NCBI RefSeq assembly: GCF_052857255.1
Contig: NC_135497.1
Coordinates: 184,950,097 to 185,014,096, forward strand
Direction of reading: 5' to 3'
Length of the DNA stretch: 64,000 nt
From: Amblyomma americanum
Lineage: Eukaryota; Arthropoda; Arachnida; Ixodida; Ixodidae
The first letter of the stretch is position 1. Each line of letters opens with the position of its first letter. The notes under the pieces are model-generated. The model searched no databases, had not been told where the DNA came from, and saw nothing but the letters and a program-made list of their open reading frames with translations. Made by a program: the position numbers and the translations under genes. Of this stretch, positions 1 through 11,630 are shown in pieces.

Positions 1-677
1 CTTTGTTTCGCTAAAATTTGACTTCTCTCGATGCAAGTAAGTGCTGCTGATTTCATTCCCTTTATTTATTGTTTGTCTGTGTCGAAACCATTGCGGGGTC
101 TCCCGCTTTTCTGGTTTATTTCAAGCTCAAAGACTGTGTAGGCGTTGCGTGCGCGCCTCAAGCCCTCGGTAACGCGGTCATCCGTAGATGGCCACTTGCG
201 CTTGCCGTATACAGCAGCATCGCGCAAATGTCGTTCTCCGAGGGCTCGACAACGGCGAGGCGCGAGACCTCTCTCCACTTCCCGCTACTTCGGCAGGTGA
301 GGGGCGTAGCCGAGAGTTATTGATGCAACGTGCAAGCCCATTCAGCATAGGCAATGGCCAAGACGGAAAACGCTCTGGAACCTATTGCATTATTGTAAAC
401 AAGGTCCATTCGATGCATTGGCGAAAAACACTCAACGCTTGTGTGCAGAGATTATCATTTTATCTTTGCTGAAAGGATTGCTCGATCATTGCAATCCAGG
501 GTACGGGTTTAGGACGGAAACACGGGCCGGTAGTTTTATCGTACGGCGCTGTTTTCCGCGAATCTAATTTGCATACATGTCCTAGAGTGCCCCCCCCCCC
601 AAAAAAAAAAAAGAAATGGAAGTTAAAAAAAAGTGCGGCTTACGAGTTCGGCCGCAACGGACGCGCATGCTACCGAC
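1..677. other. Unassigned sequence downstream of exon (probable intron)
   Basis: No convincing coding frame or repeat family is seen. A C run followed by an A run lies at about 590-613. If the exon at 678-1037 is real, this is the start of the next intron on the minus strand. Confidence 0.4.
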
Positions 678-1037
678 CTGGCATCCGAAGTGACGCGTGT
701 CCCAGTCGGCCAACAGCGCCGTGGCGACCAGCAGGCCGGCCGAGCTCCCCGGTCCCATGAGGAGCGCGGCGATTGGCCGCAGCGGCAGCAGCACATGCAG
801 CAAGAAGGCGGCCACAAAGGCCGGCGCCAGCGGGTCTACGGGCGAGATGTGCTCCTTGGCCACCGTCCAGGCAAGCGTGGGGCCCGCCAGCAGCAGCCAC
901 CCGACCAGGCCCAGCGGCAGTGCCCAGCGACTCAGCAGCACTTCGGCCGGCACCAGCGCCAGCAGAACCAGTAGCGCCAGCGCAACCAGAAGCGCAACGC
1001 TCAGCACCACGAAACGCCGCAGGTCCTGGGCGAAGTC
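678..1037 (-). CDS. Adenylyl-cyclase-like N-terminal membrane region, internal exon
   Basis: Seen: a GC-rich minus-strand frame of exactly 120 codons between a CAG acceptor (exon begins at 1037 with GACTTC) and a donor GTCGGT (last exon base 678), phase 0 at both ends. The peptide holds about four hydrophobic segments (residues 9-29, 37-58, 71-87, 88-111). The stretch HVLLPLRPIAALLMG matches the pattern in the first six-helix bundle of class III adenylyl cyclases, where a helix ends in LLPhh and is followed by a small-residue helix. Known: that bundle precedes the C1a catalytic domain, which makes cAMP from ATP under G-protein or calcium control at the plasma membrane. Inference: this exon carries helices 2-5 and follows the exon at 36836-37063. 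No catalytic domain is in the window. The acceptor has a weak pyrimidine tract. Another polytopic protein family is possible. Confidence 0.55.
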
Positions 1038-1796
1038 CTGCGTACGCACCGTCGTGCCCGGTGAACAAAAGGTTCCTGTACTGACGACCCTGAAAGATCG
1101 GTCTAGACATTTAACGGCTCTTTGAAGTGTTGCGAAATACCAGCGGCAGCGGCGAAGCAGAAACTTTTGTTTGACTCCACTCCCTCAGATGCGTGTTCCT
1201 CTTCACTCTACCGTGCTCGCCAATAAAAGAGAACCGCTCCCAGTAAGGGGAGCAGCTTGAGATCTTTACCCCACTAGCACAGCGAGTAGTCCGAGGCGTC
1301 GGTACGGGCTCCACTGCGTACATACTTCATGTGCAAGCACCATCTACGGCATCAGACAGCACGTACTTCATCGTGCCAAGCGTATGTACAGCATCTTCAA
1401 GGAGGTGTTTCTTGAACTGCCTCCGTAGGAGTGGCCGCATGGCGTAGGACAAACTGGCATATGCGTTAATGAGCGAACAAAGGAACATGAGTGAAATGTA
1501 GAACAAATTAACTAGGAACCACATTTAACAAAGCACATTAAAAAGTGCGAGTCTGGTACTTGTGAGCCATGCTAGACAAAAATACGCATTCTCTGTATAA
1601 GTAAAGACACGGACCCAGGCAGCTGCTTGAAGCGTTTCTTTAAAAAAAATCCGGCTAGTACAACTCCAGTTGTACACGGCTGAGCAGCGATTCCTGGTGC
1701 CTACTTCATCATGTCGATCTTTATTTTTGGGCGATCTGTCAGCGCATGCGCCGATGAAAGCATTATAACTGTACGTTTCTTGTGCATCTCTTATAA
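1038..1796. other. Unassigned intronic sequence
   Basis: Only short chance frames occur. I see no repeat family, RNA gene or conserved motif. By the exon model this lies just inside the 3' end of the long intron. Confidence 0.4.
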
Positions 1797-2050
1797 AAAT
1801 GGTCTATAGAGAGTCTATAGACTCCTTATAGACTGTATTGCCTTTCTATAGATATTTCTTTTCGTATACTCATAGTCTATATACTGTCTATAAACAAAAG
1901 TCTACTGAAAGTGTGTGGCCATAAATCTATAGGTTTCTATAGACTGTCCATAGGTTTTGTATTACCTATAAACTGTTCTCTAGGGTTCGTCTATAGAGAG
2001 TGTAAAGACTCTATAGACAGAAGTATATGGACAGTCTATAGACTGTCTAA
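1797..2050. repeat. AT-rich cluster of degenerate CTATAG palindromes
   Basis: The motif TCTATAGAC and close variants (CTATAGAG, CTATAGAT, CTATATAC, CTATAAAC) occur more than a dozen times in about 250 bp, in both orientations because the core is self-complementary. Spacing is irregular, so it is not an ordinary tandem repeat. It may be a decayed satellite, an AT-rich foldback element or a protein-binding cluster. No family is recognised. Confidence 0.6.
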
Positions 2051-3559
2051 AGAAATTTTTGTAAAGGATAATAAACTAGTTTGAAGTGTCGCTTCGTCTT
2101 GTTGTCTACCTTCGTGCTATATATGTCCCGTTTTTCGCGCCTTAAATATCAAGAATAAAACTAAACCAACTAGCCTAAAGGCAGGTTCTCTTGAGGCCAT
2201 TTTCATTTTCTTTTCATCACACATAAAAAAATGCTTGCTAACAAATTGTTGCTTTATCATTTCTGTTGATGTCTATCGTGCTCGTTAAGTCATGTGGCGA
2301 CAGAGTGAAAAAAAATGCATGATACAACTCTTAATGATTATGACTAAGTCGTCACTGACTGTGAACAATAGTGAAGGCGTACCTCTTTCTTTGACAACTG
2401 AGAGTGCTGACATATAAGTTTTGAAAATATTCGAAATAGTATGAACCCATGGTTAAAAATACGAAGCAATGAATATTTGCACAGCGCATTCTGACGGTGT
2501 GCGCTTGTTAAATGAAGCGCCGAGAAAAATATTTTTCTTGCAGTTCCTCTGCACGAACGTATACGAAAGAAATTCACGGTTTGTGTTCCTGTTGCTAATT
2601 AAATTAGCTTCCTTCTTTGTCGCGTTTCAAATTTTCAATCCAAAAATGGCAAAAAAGCGTACAAAATGCTTATAGTTATGCATAATGTAGAAAAAGTTAA
2701 AGGGCCATGAGACATATAAGCTTTTAATCTGTCACTTGTAACTGTAGAACCATGTAAACACTTTAAAATATGCAAACATATTTTAATATAATGTTATTTT
2801 AAGAAACTCGGCACATTATGTGAAGGGATAAAAACGAGTGTGCTTCTTGCAACGCTATATAAATGCTATTTTGTGCGCATTTCAATACGATTATTAGATG
2901 TGTTTACCATATCATACTGGCTGTTACTTAGCATGTATAACATGTGCTACAAAACATTACGTGTACGCTGTATGTGAAATAAGCTATCGGAACACGATGT
3001 TTAGGTGCGCGTCACGCGCTGGTTCCCACCGTCCAACGCGGCACCACGCTAGAATCACCTTCGGATCTTTGATCTTATTTTCGTACACAAAGGATCGAAC
3101 CGAAACGGAATCTTCTGCAGACAACTCTTTTATCTTTCGGTGTCAGTCACTTCGAAACTTTTTTTCTTTGTTTTCGTGTGAGGTGTTTTGAGCAGAGGTG
3201 ATCGCAGCTGCCTGCTTCTATTACGGGTTCACAACACGTCCTGGCACAGTAGCCGTGATCTAATTTGCACCGAAGCTGCCGAGAACTCTTCTTGTCGTTG
3301 CTCCTTTGATCCTGCTCGCTTCGGGACCCACCATAGATGCCCAGCTTTTTTTGGTTCTTTAGTGGTCTTTTAGCGCAGCTCTGGGACGACCCCGAGAAGG
3401 TATCCGATAGGCAATTCGATGCAAAATGCGCCTGGCGATTTGCGCGGCGTTTCTCTTTGTCGTTTCCTTGTTTGTTAGTTCTCCTAAAAAGGATGCTTTG
3501 GTGAGAGTTTGTGCAAAGTTTATTTTTCTTTTTGTGCTCTTAATGGATAAAGTTAGACA
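2051..3559. other. Unassigned AT-rich sequence
   Basis: AT-rich intronic sequence with many short A and T runs and no coding frame above about 100 codons. No family could be assigned. The last 350 bp may include the decayed 5' flank of the LINE that follows. Confidence 0.4.
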
Positions 3560-5100
3560 GGCCACAGTAGTTTGGTAAGGGGCCGAACTTTGTTGCTGAA
3601 TATCTATTCCTATTGGTGCGATCACATTAACTTGCATATAGATAGAAACGAGGTTGTCCTTGGATTATTTTTAGACTTATCCAAAGCTTTTGACACTGTT
3701 GACCACGGGATTTTGTTACAGAAACTAGACAGAATTGAATTTCGCGGGCCTTATCAGCATTTTTTCAATAGCTACCTCTCCAATCGTGCTCAGGTTGTGA
3801 GAGTCAAAGATGACCTCAGCCATTTCAAACCAATTCTATATGGCGTGCCACAAGGTTTCGTTTTAGGACCTTTCCTTTTTAATATTTATGTCAATGATTT
3901 AGCACATCCAGGTCTGAATTCATTACTCTACCAATGCGCCGATGACACGGCGTTGCTGGTTTCGCACGAGTCATACAATAGGGCTGCAGAGCTGCTACAG
4001 TCGGATGTTAAACAAGTGTGCGACTGGTTTTCAGGTAATCAGATTTACATAAATAAACAAAAAACAACTTTGGTTTGTTTCAGAAATCCACATAAAAAAG
4101 TTATATTAAATGAATCTGTTATTCTGCATGGTAATGTTTGCTTTAGTTGCCAGTGTGTTCCTTTACCCTTCTCTGAAACAGTCAAATATCTGGGCATTCA
4201 TTTTAACGCCACCATGACCTGGACAGCCCATGTTGAGCATCTCATCAAACGTCTCTGTGTAATTTCTATGCATCTGTACAGGATAAAATTCAATACTTTT
4301 TTCAGGCTGCGTCAACTGGTGTTTAAGGCCCTAGGGGAGTCCGTTTTAAGGTATGGCGTCACTATTTATGGTTCGTGTGCATCGTCAAGAATCAGTCAAA
4401 TCGATAGAATACTGAGCAGAATTTCCGCTACTGTTTTGTATGTCACGTCAATGGAGGCCCTTGAAAGCACCAAACGGATGCTCGTTGCTGATATGTTCTG
4501 CATTGAAGATCTATTCACGCATGTAGCAATTACTAGAAACTTTTTCTCAAATAAATTTAAACACACTGAAAACAAGCTCAAGGTATTAAGAAAAATAAAC
4601 CCGTTCAAACTTTCCATATATACTAACTACGGGAAAAGGTGCCGAATGTTCTACATCCCATTTCATTTTAACCAGATTCCAACTGAAATGCTATCATTAC
4701 AATCCCTTAAAGAGGTAAAATGTAGAATAAAGTCCTGGCTTAATATGTCAAAAGCCCTGTAAGCTTGCACTAAAAGAAGGCTCTAAATACTCTGAGTTTG
4801 CCATCCCATGGGAATCTAGGTTGTTTAAGTTGTTTTTGAACCTGTGTAAATAAGTGTCTTAATTTGGCAGTGTGCATTAGTGATATTGTTCTTTTTTGTA
4901 TTTAGGAATATTATGTGTCTTATTGCAATAAGCTTTGATGTGCAGTATTTGTTTTGTTTCTACATGCAGGAAACTGTTTTTTCGTCAATACTGAGCCTGT
5001 ACTTAGTTTGATTGCCGTGACCCGCCCACAAGCGCACTTGCGCTTCCGCGGGCACACTTATTTCAACTTGTAATTGTGACAAATAAATATGTATGTATGT
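3560..5100 (+). mobile_element. CR1/Daphne-like non-LTR retrotransposon, 5'-truncated
   Basis: The copy holds the reverse transcriptase C-terminal half and a 3' untranslated region of about 340 bp. The 3' end is CAAATAAATATG followed by a short ATGT repeat, the microsatellite-type tail usual for CR1/L2-like LINEs rather than poly(A). The 5' end is truncated inside the RT domain, as expected from aborted target-primed reverse transcription. It sits in the putative intron on the strand opposite to the host exons. Confidence 0.85.
3572..4762 (+). pseudogene. Non-LTR reverse transcriptase (partial, CR1/Daphne-like)
   Basis: An open frame of 396 codons gives the C-terminal half of a LINE reverse transcriptase, which copies the element RNA at a nicked target. 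Seen in order: motif A FLDLSKAFDTVDH at about 3670-3708; motif B GVPQGFVLGP, where the usual Ser is Phe; motif C CADDTALL at about 3935-3958, where the usual Tyr before ADD is Cys; then the thumb region and a basic C-terminus ending KSWLNMSKAL. The endonuclease domain and RT N-terminus are missing, so the first Met is not a real start. Two substitutions in core motifs suggest the copy is dead, although the frame is intact. The Jockey-superfamily assignment rests on these motifs and the 3' tail. Confidence 0.85.
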
Positions 5101-5615
5101 AAATGTATCCCTCTTGCTCGAGCACTGGGATCAGAAGAAATGTCCCCGTGCAGTGTTGAAGCCCGTCTATGTGTATTAAAGCGAACTACTAACATCGATA
5201 AGCACACGAATGGAATGGCTGCAGGCATAAGTTTACCAACTGCGGCATTCAGCCGTTCAGAACGAAATAAAAAAAATTTAATGAATCGAAATGGCCTGAA
5301 TTTTTAACATCGCCACCGCATAGCGCCTGAGATATATTCTGAAGTGCTGCTTCTTCAAATTCGGTTTGCTTGGTGTGTAGAATCTTGTTCACAACTCTAA
5401 TTTCTCCTATTTCTAAGCGCGGGATGTTTATGCTGAGCTCCCCTTAGCCCCGCGCTTAGTTTTTGTTCGAAAAACGCATGTGCGTGCTTTATGTCGTCTT
5501 CATCCTGCATTCGAACGGCCCTCGCGGCAGCTTCTGCTACTTGACATCAGTTTATTTTGTGCCCCGACATTATAAAAACCTGCAGAAGGGATGAAATGCG
5601 GGCCATTTGGTACAT
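5101..5615. other. Unassigned sequence
   Basis: No coding potential or recognisable repeat is seen between the LINE tail and the inverted repeat that follows. Confidence 0.4.
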
Positions 5616-5720
5616 TGTAACTTGAAAAAAAAACAGTCACAAAAGACGAGGGACAAGAAAAGGAGTGTTCATGCCACAACGACTGGTCCCTTGTCTTTTG
5701 TGACTGGTTTTTTCTAGTTA
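5616..5720. repeat. Short inverted repeat (arms about 40 bp)
   Basis: The left arm around 5634-5654 (CAGTCACAAAAGACGAGGG) is complementary to 5683-5706 (CCCTTGTCTTTTGTGACTG) with few mismatches. Weaker pairing extends into the A and T runs on either side. The loop is about 25 nt. The layout resembles the hairpins at 18660 and 51419, which may be inverted duplications of Penelope-type element tips. Confidence 0.75.
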
Positions 5721-6522
5721 TAAAAACCTCCACGACCTAACCGTGGGCATGCAGCGCGCTGAAGTCGTTGCATCACTGTCATGCTGTCCGCGACCATGAA
5801 CGCGCATACGTGCGGTCTGTGGGAGATTGTCACCTTAAAGCGGCAAGTATGTCGCAAAGAAATTAGAGTGTGGACGACGATCTGCGTGTGGGTCTGATCT
5901 GCATCTGTCAGCGCGGGACAGGAGTTGCTTACACACTGCACTGCTAAGGCGCGTTCGTGGTCTTATACTGAACGGGGCCTTGCGCAACGTTGTTTTTGTG
6001 AGCGATTGTTGCCGTTTGTCTCGGTCCCATTGTTGAAATATCTTCATTTGGGATTGCTAAGCAACATTCTCAATCGGCATGCATCTAGTTCATGAACTAA
6101 ATATTCACGGTTATTCATTTTAATATCAAACGAAGAAAAAGAATTGCTGTCTTTTGCATCATTAAATTCTCCAATACATCCCTCAAAACTCTAGGCATCG
6201 ATTCCCACGGGCCAGGGCAATATTTAATGCACCTAGGAGAACTTAAAATCTAGGCTTCAATTTCGGTAAATGGGAACTCACCAAGCTTTTAATTTTTGTT
6301 GAATAATGAGGTTCCTAACAATATTTCTCTCTTTACTGTAGGCAAAAATTCGCCTCCTTATTTCGCGTTTATCTTCTCGAAAGAAAAGCAATCAGCAAAG
6401 GCCAAACGTTGAAGTTACGTAGTTTTGTTAAGCACAGAACTGAGCACTCTCAGAGGAAGTAACATGAGTCGCGAAAAAAAATTGTGTTCGCTTAACAAAG
6501 GCCACACATTTGAGGTCCTAGT
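5721..6522. other. Unassigned sequence
   Basis: No supported gene or repeat is seen. All frames are short. Confidence 0.4.
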
Positions 6523-6748
6523 TTGCTTTGGTTTATATGGGTTTAACGTCCCAAAGCGACTCAGGCTATGAGAGACGCCGTAGTGAAGGGCTCCGGAAAT
6601 TTAGACCACCTGGGGTTATTTAACGTGCACTGACATCGCACAGTACACGGGCCTCTGGAATTTTGCCGCCATCAAAATTAGACCGCCCCAGCCGGGATCA
6701 AACCCGCGTCTTTCGGGCCAGCAGTGAGGTACTAGTGTGCAGTCCCAG
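6523..6748 (-). mobile_element. Ruka-type tRNA-derived SINE (degenerate)
   Basis: Reads on the minus strand. It shows the body segments shared with the copy at 8018: TTTAACGTCCCAAAGCGAC, the TTTAACGTGCACTGACATCG block and a CAGTACACGGGCC block, then a B-box-like GGGATCAAACCCG. The tRNA head decays past about 6725, so the A box is not intact. Confidence 0.85.
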
Positions 6749-7330
6749 ACATTCAGTACTTAGAATCAAATGTTTATTCAGTGAAATAAACAACACTCAT
6801 AATATTAAAGCATCATGTCACTATAGTGTCATTTCTCAGTGCTCACGAAATTGAGTAAAGAACTCCTTGATGCCAACAAACGCCAGAGCTAGAGTGCTTT
6901 GAGCTAAGCGCACTGCGAATGTCTGATGGTGAATATTGCATAGGTAGCGTCGATGGCAAATAGGAGAACTGTTGCAAGCGCGTAATTATATCAGCCCAAT
7001 AGCCACTCCATCCAACATCGGTTCCTTTGGCGAGGCAGCAGGAAAGGACGAAACAGAATCAGTGGAGGCAGAAGGCAAAAACGAAGGTTTCCATGAGACG
7101 CATTTTATCCAACATGTACTCATGTCAAGGACACATCATGCGGAACCCATCGTTGAAAGAAGAAGTGAATAAAGTGTGATAGGAAATGAATTTGTTGCGA
7201 GATGTCGCCACAATAAAAAAAAAGACCTCTGACCGTGAGGCAAACGATGTCGTTTGTGCATGAGCGACGTGTGAAAAAGAGCGCTGGATGCATGTAAACG
7301 AACTCGGCAAGTAGTAATAATTCCGTGCTT
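6749..7330. other. Unassigned sequence
   Basis: No supported gene, RNA or repeat is seen in this interval. Confidence 0.4.
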
Positions 7331-7376
7331 TCTACTGTCGTCGTCAAGCTGGACGAATTTTTATGCGACAATATGC

Positions 7377-7408
<32 letters not shown>

Positions 7409-7466
7409 GCGCGTGTGTGTACTGTTGAATAAAAAAATTCGTCCAGCTCGACGATGAAGTAGAATT
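7331..7466. repeat. Inverted repeat enclosing a GCAC/GT microsatellite
   Basis: The left arm contains AGCTGGACGAATTTTT (ending near 7363) and the right arm AAAAAAATTCGTCCAGCT (about 7433-7450). Pairing extends to arms of about 30 bp. The loop holds (CGCA)n followed by a short GT run at about 7374-7422. This looks like a small foldback element whose loop became a microsatellite. Confidence 0.75.
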
Positions 7467-7557
7467 AAGAATAAAAAACAAGTTGGTAATCCCTCCTGGC
7501 TGTCACTGCAGTGCTCGCGAAGTATTTGTTTTGGAAAAGGAAGCATGACTTTTACAA

Positions 7558-8017
<460 letters not shown>

Positions 8018-8258
8018 GCCGTCGCGGTGGCTCAGTGGTTATGGCGCTCGGCTGCTGGCCCGAAAGACGCGGGTTCGATCCCGGCCGCGGTGGTCGAATT
8101 TCGATGGAGGCGAAATTCTAGAGGCCCGTGTACTGTGCGATGTCAGTGCACGTTAAAGAACCCCAGGTGGTGAGAATTTCCGGAGCCGTTCACTACGGCG
8201 TCCCTGAAAGCCGAAGTCGCATTTCGGGCGTTAAACGCCCCCATAAACCAAACCAAAC
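8018..8258 (+). mobile_element. Ruka-type tRNA-derived SINE, nearly full length
   Basis: Best copy in the window. An A box TGGCTCAGTGG (8028-8038) and B box GGTTCGATCC (8072-8081) match the RNA polymerase III internal promoter consensus. The body follows (TCGAATTTCGATGGAGGCGA, GTGTACTGTGCGATGTCAG, CACGTTAAAGAACCCCAGG) and it ends in a CATAAACCAAACCAAAC tail. Known: such SINEs are transcribed by Pol III and mobilised by a LINE's reverse transcriptase. The family name is from memory. Confidence 0.92.
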
Positions 8259-8599
8259 TTTCCACTTTCTTGTCTTTGAACTCTTCTACACTTCACTTAA
8301 CGCACTTAGTGACGCTCTTATTAGTGTCTCAATAATTAGCATATCACCTGTTCACTCCGCTAATTAACAGATTACTAGACTTAAAATAAAGCCCGCACCG
8401 CACACATCACCCCACTCCCTCCGTTGTACCTCAGCCGGGTCAACGTGCCTACGTAGACAGCTGAGACGCGGTTTTTTTTTTCTGGGATGTCCTCCAAAGG
8501 ACTCCTGAGCAGGATCTTCCGCTTCACAACCACAGAATTAGATACCTCCCGATTAAAAATGCAAGGGCATTTGATAAAGGTCGTCAAGATTTCTTGTTT
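8259..8599. other. Unassigned sequence
   Basis: No supported feature is seen. The last part may already be decayed LINE sequence. Confidence 0.35.
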
Positions 8600-9965
8600 G
8601 CGCCCTTATATCATGCAAATAATGGAGACGTTTTACTCAGAGGCATAAGACTGTGCTATAAGGAGTCCTAGACAAGGCTAATTGTTAACCAAGAGCTAAC
8701 GAAACCTATACCACTGAAATTACCTGTTCGCCAAGGCTCTCTATTATCAGTCCTGTTGTTTTTCCTGTATCGTGAAACCCTTTGCCATAGCATTAATAAC
8801 AGCGCAACTATCCGTGGTTTCTCCCTGGCACAATGTTAAATTAATATTTTAGCCTATGCAGATGAGGTCGCCCTCTTTTGTTCTGACAAAAATAGTGTAC
8901 TTGAGGCATTATATTTGACAAGAATTTTGTGACGTATCAGGTGCGGATCTTAATTTAGATAAATCCGAGGGGTTTTGGTTTAGTCATTGGGCTGTGAGGC
9001 CAAGTCATTTTGGCGGCATAAGCTGGAACTGCGGCGCCCTTGAGCACCTAGGGATTCCTCTGCACTAAATTCGCAACAGTGGAGCCTACTGGGATTCACA
9101 GATAATGTCCATAAGGCGACAAACCCAGGCTTGGATGTGTAGGGAACTGTCAGTGTTTGCCCGGGCTCAAGTTTGCAACATTTTTTTTTTATTTACAGAA
9201 CTTGCGAGAACAAAGCGCAGGTGATGCACAGAATGTGTGCTACATTCGTATGGCGTTCCCAATGGGAGCCCATGCGTCGTAGAAGCCTGTTTCTTTCTCT
9301 AGAGTCTGGAGTAATCGGCCTTGTTCACTTATTCGTGAATCAGCTTGTTTCGCGTGTTTTCTTTTTCAAATCGGCAAACCATCTCTTTTTTATAGCTGCG
9401 CTTATAAGGCGTTTTAGTGCTCATTTGCCTTCCCTGTTCGCACCGACTGGACACACTCGTGAGGGGCCTTTATAGGGATTCCTTAAGGAAGTTGCTGACG
9501 CCTTCAATTTCCTCACTGTGCGCTTTTCTTTAGACTACCTGTACAGCCTCTCCAGAGGGCAGATGACTCAGGTGCTTAGTATTTATTTCCTGCACATTTG
9601 TATCGGCAACCTTTTCTGGGGTGTCCTTACACCAGTGTTTTAAACGTGTTAAGCGAAAGTGCATTTTATCTGGTGCAAAAACGTTCCTCAAACTGCACAC
9701 ATCGAAGCTGCCTGTCAAGGCATTGGTTCACGCTAAGGAGATGTTCAAGCCGTCGACGGTGAGTTGCTGCCTATGCAATGCGCCATAGACTATTGACCAT
9801 TGTTTTATTCGGGGCAGCGGGGCTATGTTCTTTTGGGACATATTACAGCGAACGCTTAAGAAGCACATTGAGATCGCACCCTACGGTAACTTATGTTTGC
9901 CTAATGAGCAAAATAGTGTTGTGTCATGTGATCTATTTATGCTGATGGCACTATTTAGTCTCTGG
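8600..9965 (+). pseudogene. L1/Tx1-type LINE reverse transcriptase remnant
   Basis: Broken frames on the plus strand translate to RT motifs in order: VRQGSLLS (about 8725-8748) for motif B, then AYADEVALFCSDKN (about 8851-8892) for motif C, where the second Asp of the catalytic pair is Glu. A C-terminal segment reads FSLDYLYSLSRGQMTQVL near 9525. Several stops and shifts interrupt it. The RQG and YAD contexts and the C-terminal layout fit the L1/Tx1 group. A second copy lies inverted at 13650-14165, and the two align over the region after the RT. The element is inactive. Confidence 0.7.
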
Positions 9966-11080
9966 AAGAGCCCTATGATGTACCGCCACGCCTAATCACC
10001 GCGGTCATCGAAATCTTTGTTCCTTGAACAGAGCGCTTTTCAGTGGAGAGTATATATGCTGCCCTGAAAGAGCCGCCTATCTGGCTCTCCTATCTGGATG
10101 CAAGTGTGTGCCTCCGAGACTTTTGATGTTTGGGAAGCTGGGGACGTGCGGGAGCACGGTGGGCTCGTGTTACACTGCTTGCCGTTTTTTGGCATAAACA
10201 TACTCAGATTTCTCTTTTCGGCATTAATTCTGTGCAAAAAAGAAGCAAAAAGCCTATGTGGCCCAGTTCGTAGCTTGCCTAGCTTTCGGCTCGAGGGTCG
10301 TGGGTTTGAATCCTGACTCCGAAAGCTCCAAAATATCCTGAAGGCTCCGAAAGAACCGCGCTTTATTGTAAGTGCCTCGCAGATTATATTAGCATGAGTT
10401 TTTTCTCATTTTTGAGTCTTAACTTTGCACAAGGGATTAGCCTACACATGTATACCTATGTCAGCTGAACGAGATGTAGCTTAGACAACCTCTATAGCTG
10501 CATATTTTGTCCGCCCGTGCCCTCCCTCTGCATTTTTATCAGAATTGAAGCAAAGCTGTGTCAGCAGTTTTTGCTCCATGCTATCCAAGACGGGTCCCCC
10601 TTGGCAAACTGGAAAGTAAGTGCTCTTATCGTGGACGATTGCATAGCATTTCAAAAAAAAAAAAAACGTCGCGTAGACCGAGGCAACGCTTGTCTTATCC
10701 AGAACCCGCCTGTAGTTGTTAGGTGGTGTTCATCGTATTTGCCCCATAAAGCCTGTCCTTAAACGCGTGCACAACGGAAAGCGAGAAAGCCTGTCTTGAT
10801 GCAGAAACTTCGGCATCGAAGTATTGATATGAAACCAAAATAAAGCACTCGCTCAAAATCCGATAATTCAAAAACACAGCATAAATTGAACAGTCGATGC
10901 CTGACAGGGTGTATACTGTGTCGAAAATTTACACTATGAAATCGCTTCACACGCTGTCGGCCCGAATGCATCACTTCGGCGCTGTTCCTAGCCCCAGTCA
11001 TCGTTCCATTATATAGCTCACTGTTCCACTCAGTCATTTATATCGACTAGCACACTCTATGCCATGCCGTGCCAGTGCGC
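9966..11080. other. Unassigned sequence with a tRNA-like remnant near 10258-10318
   Basis: No gene is seen. At about 10258-10318 a B-box-like GGGTTTGAATCC follows an A-box-like stretch and could be a decayed SINE head, but cloverleaf pairing is not convincing. Confidence 0.3.
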
Positions 11081-11134
11081 CTGACACGCTACGTATGCTT
11101 CGGCTTTGCAGCCCCGGCGCAAGTAGCGTGCCGG
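11081..11134. repeat. Short hairpin repeat, copy 1
   Basis: The arms GACACGCTAC and GTAGCGTGCC pair with one wobble-type mismatch around a GC-rich centre. The unit resembles the one at 11577-11630 read on the opposite strand. Confidence 0.55.
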
Positions 11135-11576
11135 ACGCGCATCTGTCACTTGCAACAAAAAAGGACAACCTTCTTGAAAAACCCCGCACTGCTCGTAAAA
11201 AATCGTAAAAAGGCATAAGCAGCACTTTCTTCGTAGCACACGCGTTGACTCTTCTACTCTTCGCTAAGACCCAGAATAGTGCAAGCAAGCTCGTGTCCGC
11301 ACCAGCGCGTAGGTTTATGCACGTGCAAGCCCTACCCTTCCAAAAATACACTTCGTCCAACTCCGGCAAACCTCGTAGAATAAGCTTCAACCGGTTTTAA
11401 AGAATGTGCAGCCCGTGATAAACAGCCTCAAGCAACGGACAACTCAAAAATGCGCTAGCGATGTGCAGGGTTCACCAATCGATTTCTGATATTCTTTCTA
11501 GCCGAGGAGACAGCATGCCCAGTCACCAATATCGGCTGACGTATAGGGTTGGCTGTGGCAGAATGTGTACGCGCAC
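11135..11576. other. Unassigned sequence between hairpin copies
   Basis: A minus-strand frame of 118 codons overlaps this interval (11034-11390) but has no recognisable domain and runs through the hairpin. It is treated as chance. Confidence 0.4.
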
Positions 11577-11630
11577 CTGGCACGCTATGCGCGCCACAGC
11601 TTTAGAGCTGGCGCCTGCATAGCGTGCCCT
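11577..11630. repeat. Short hairpin repeat, copy 2
   Basis: Perfect 12-bp arms GGCACGCTATGC (11579-11590) and GCATAGCGTGCC (11617-11628) enclose a second nested stem (GCGCCACAGCT / AGCTGGCGC). It has the same size and outer arm sequence as copy 1, so a small dispersed hairpin family is likely. Confidence 0.65.

Noticed and set aside
7376..7422. CRISPR-like array of short repeats
   Set aside because: A plain (CGCA)n/(GT)n microsatellite with no spacers, in a eukaryotic genome.
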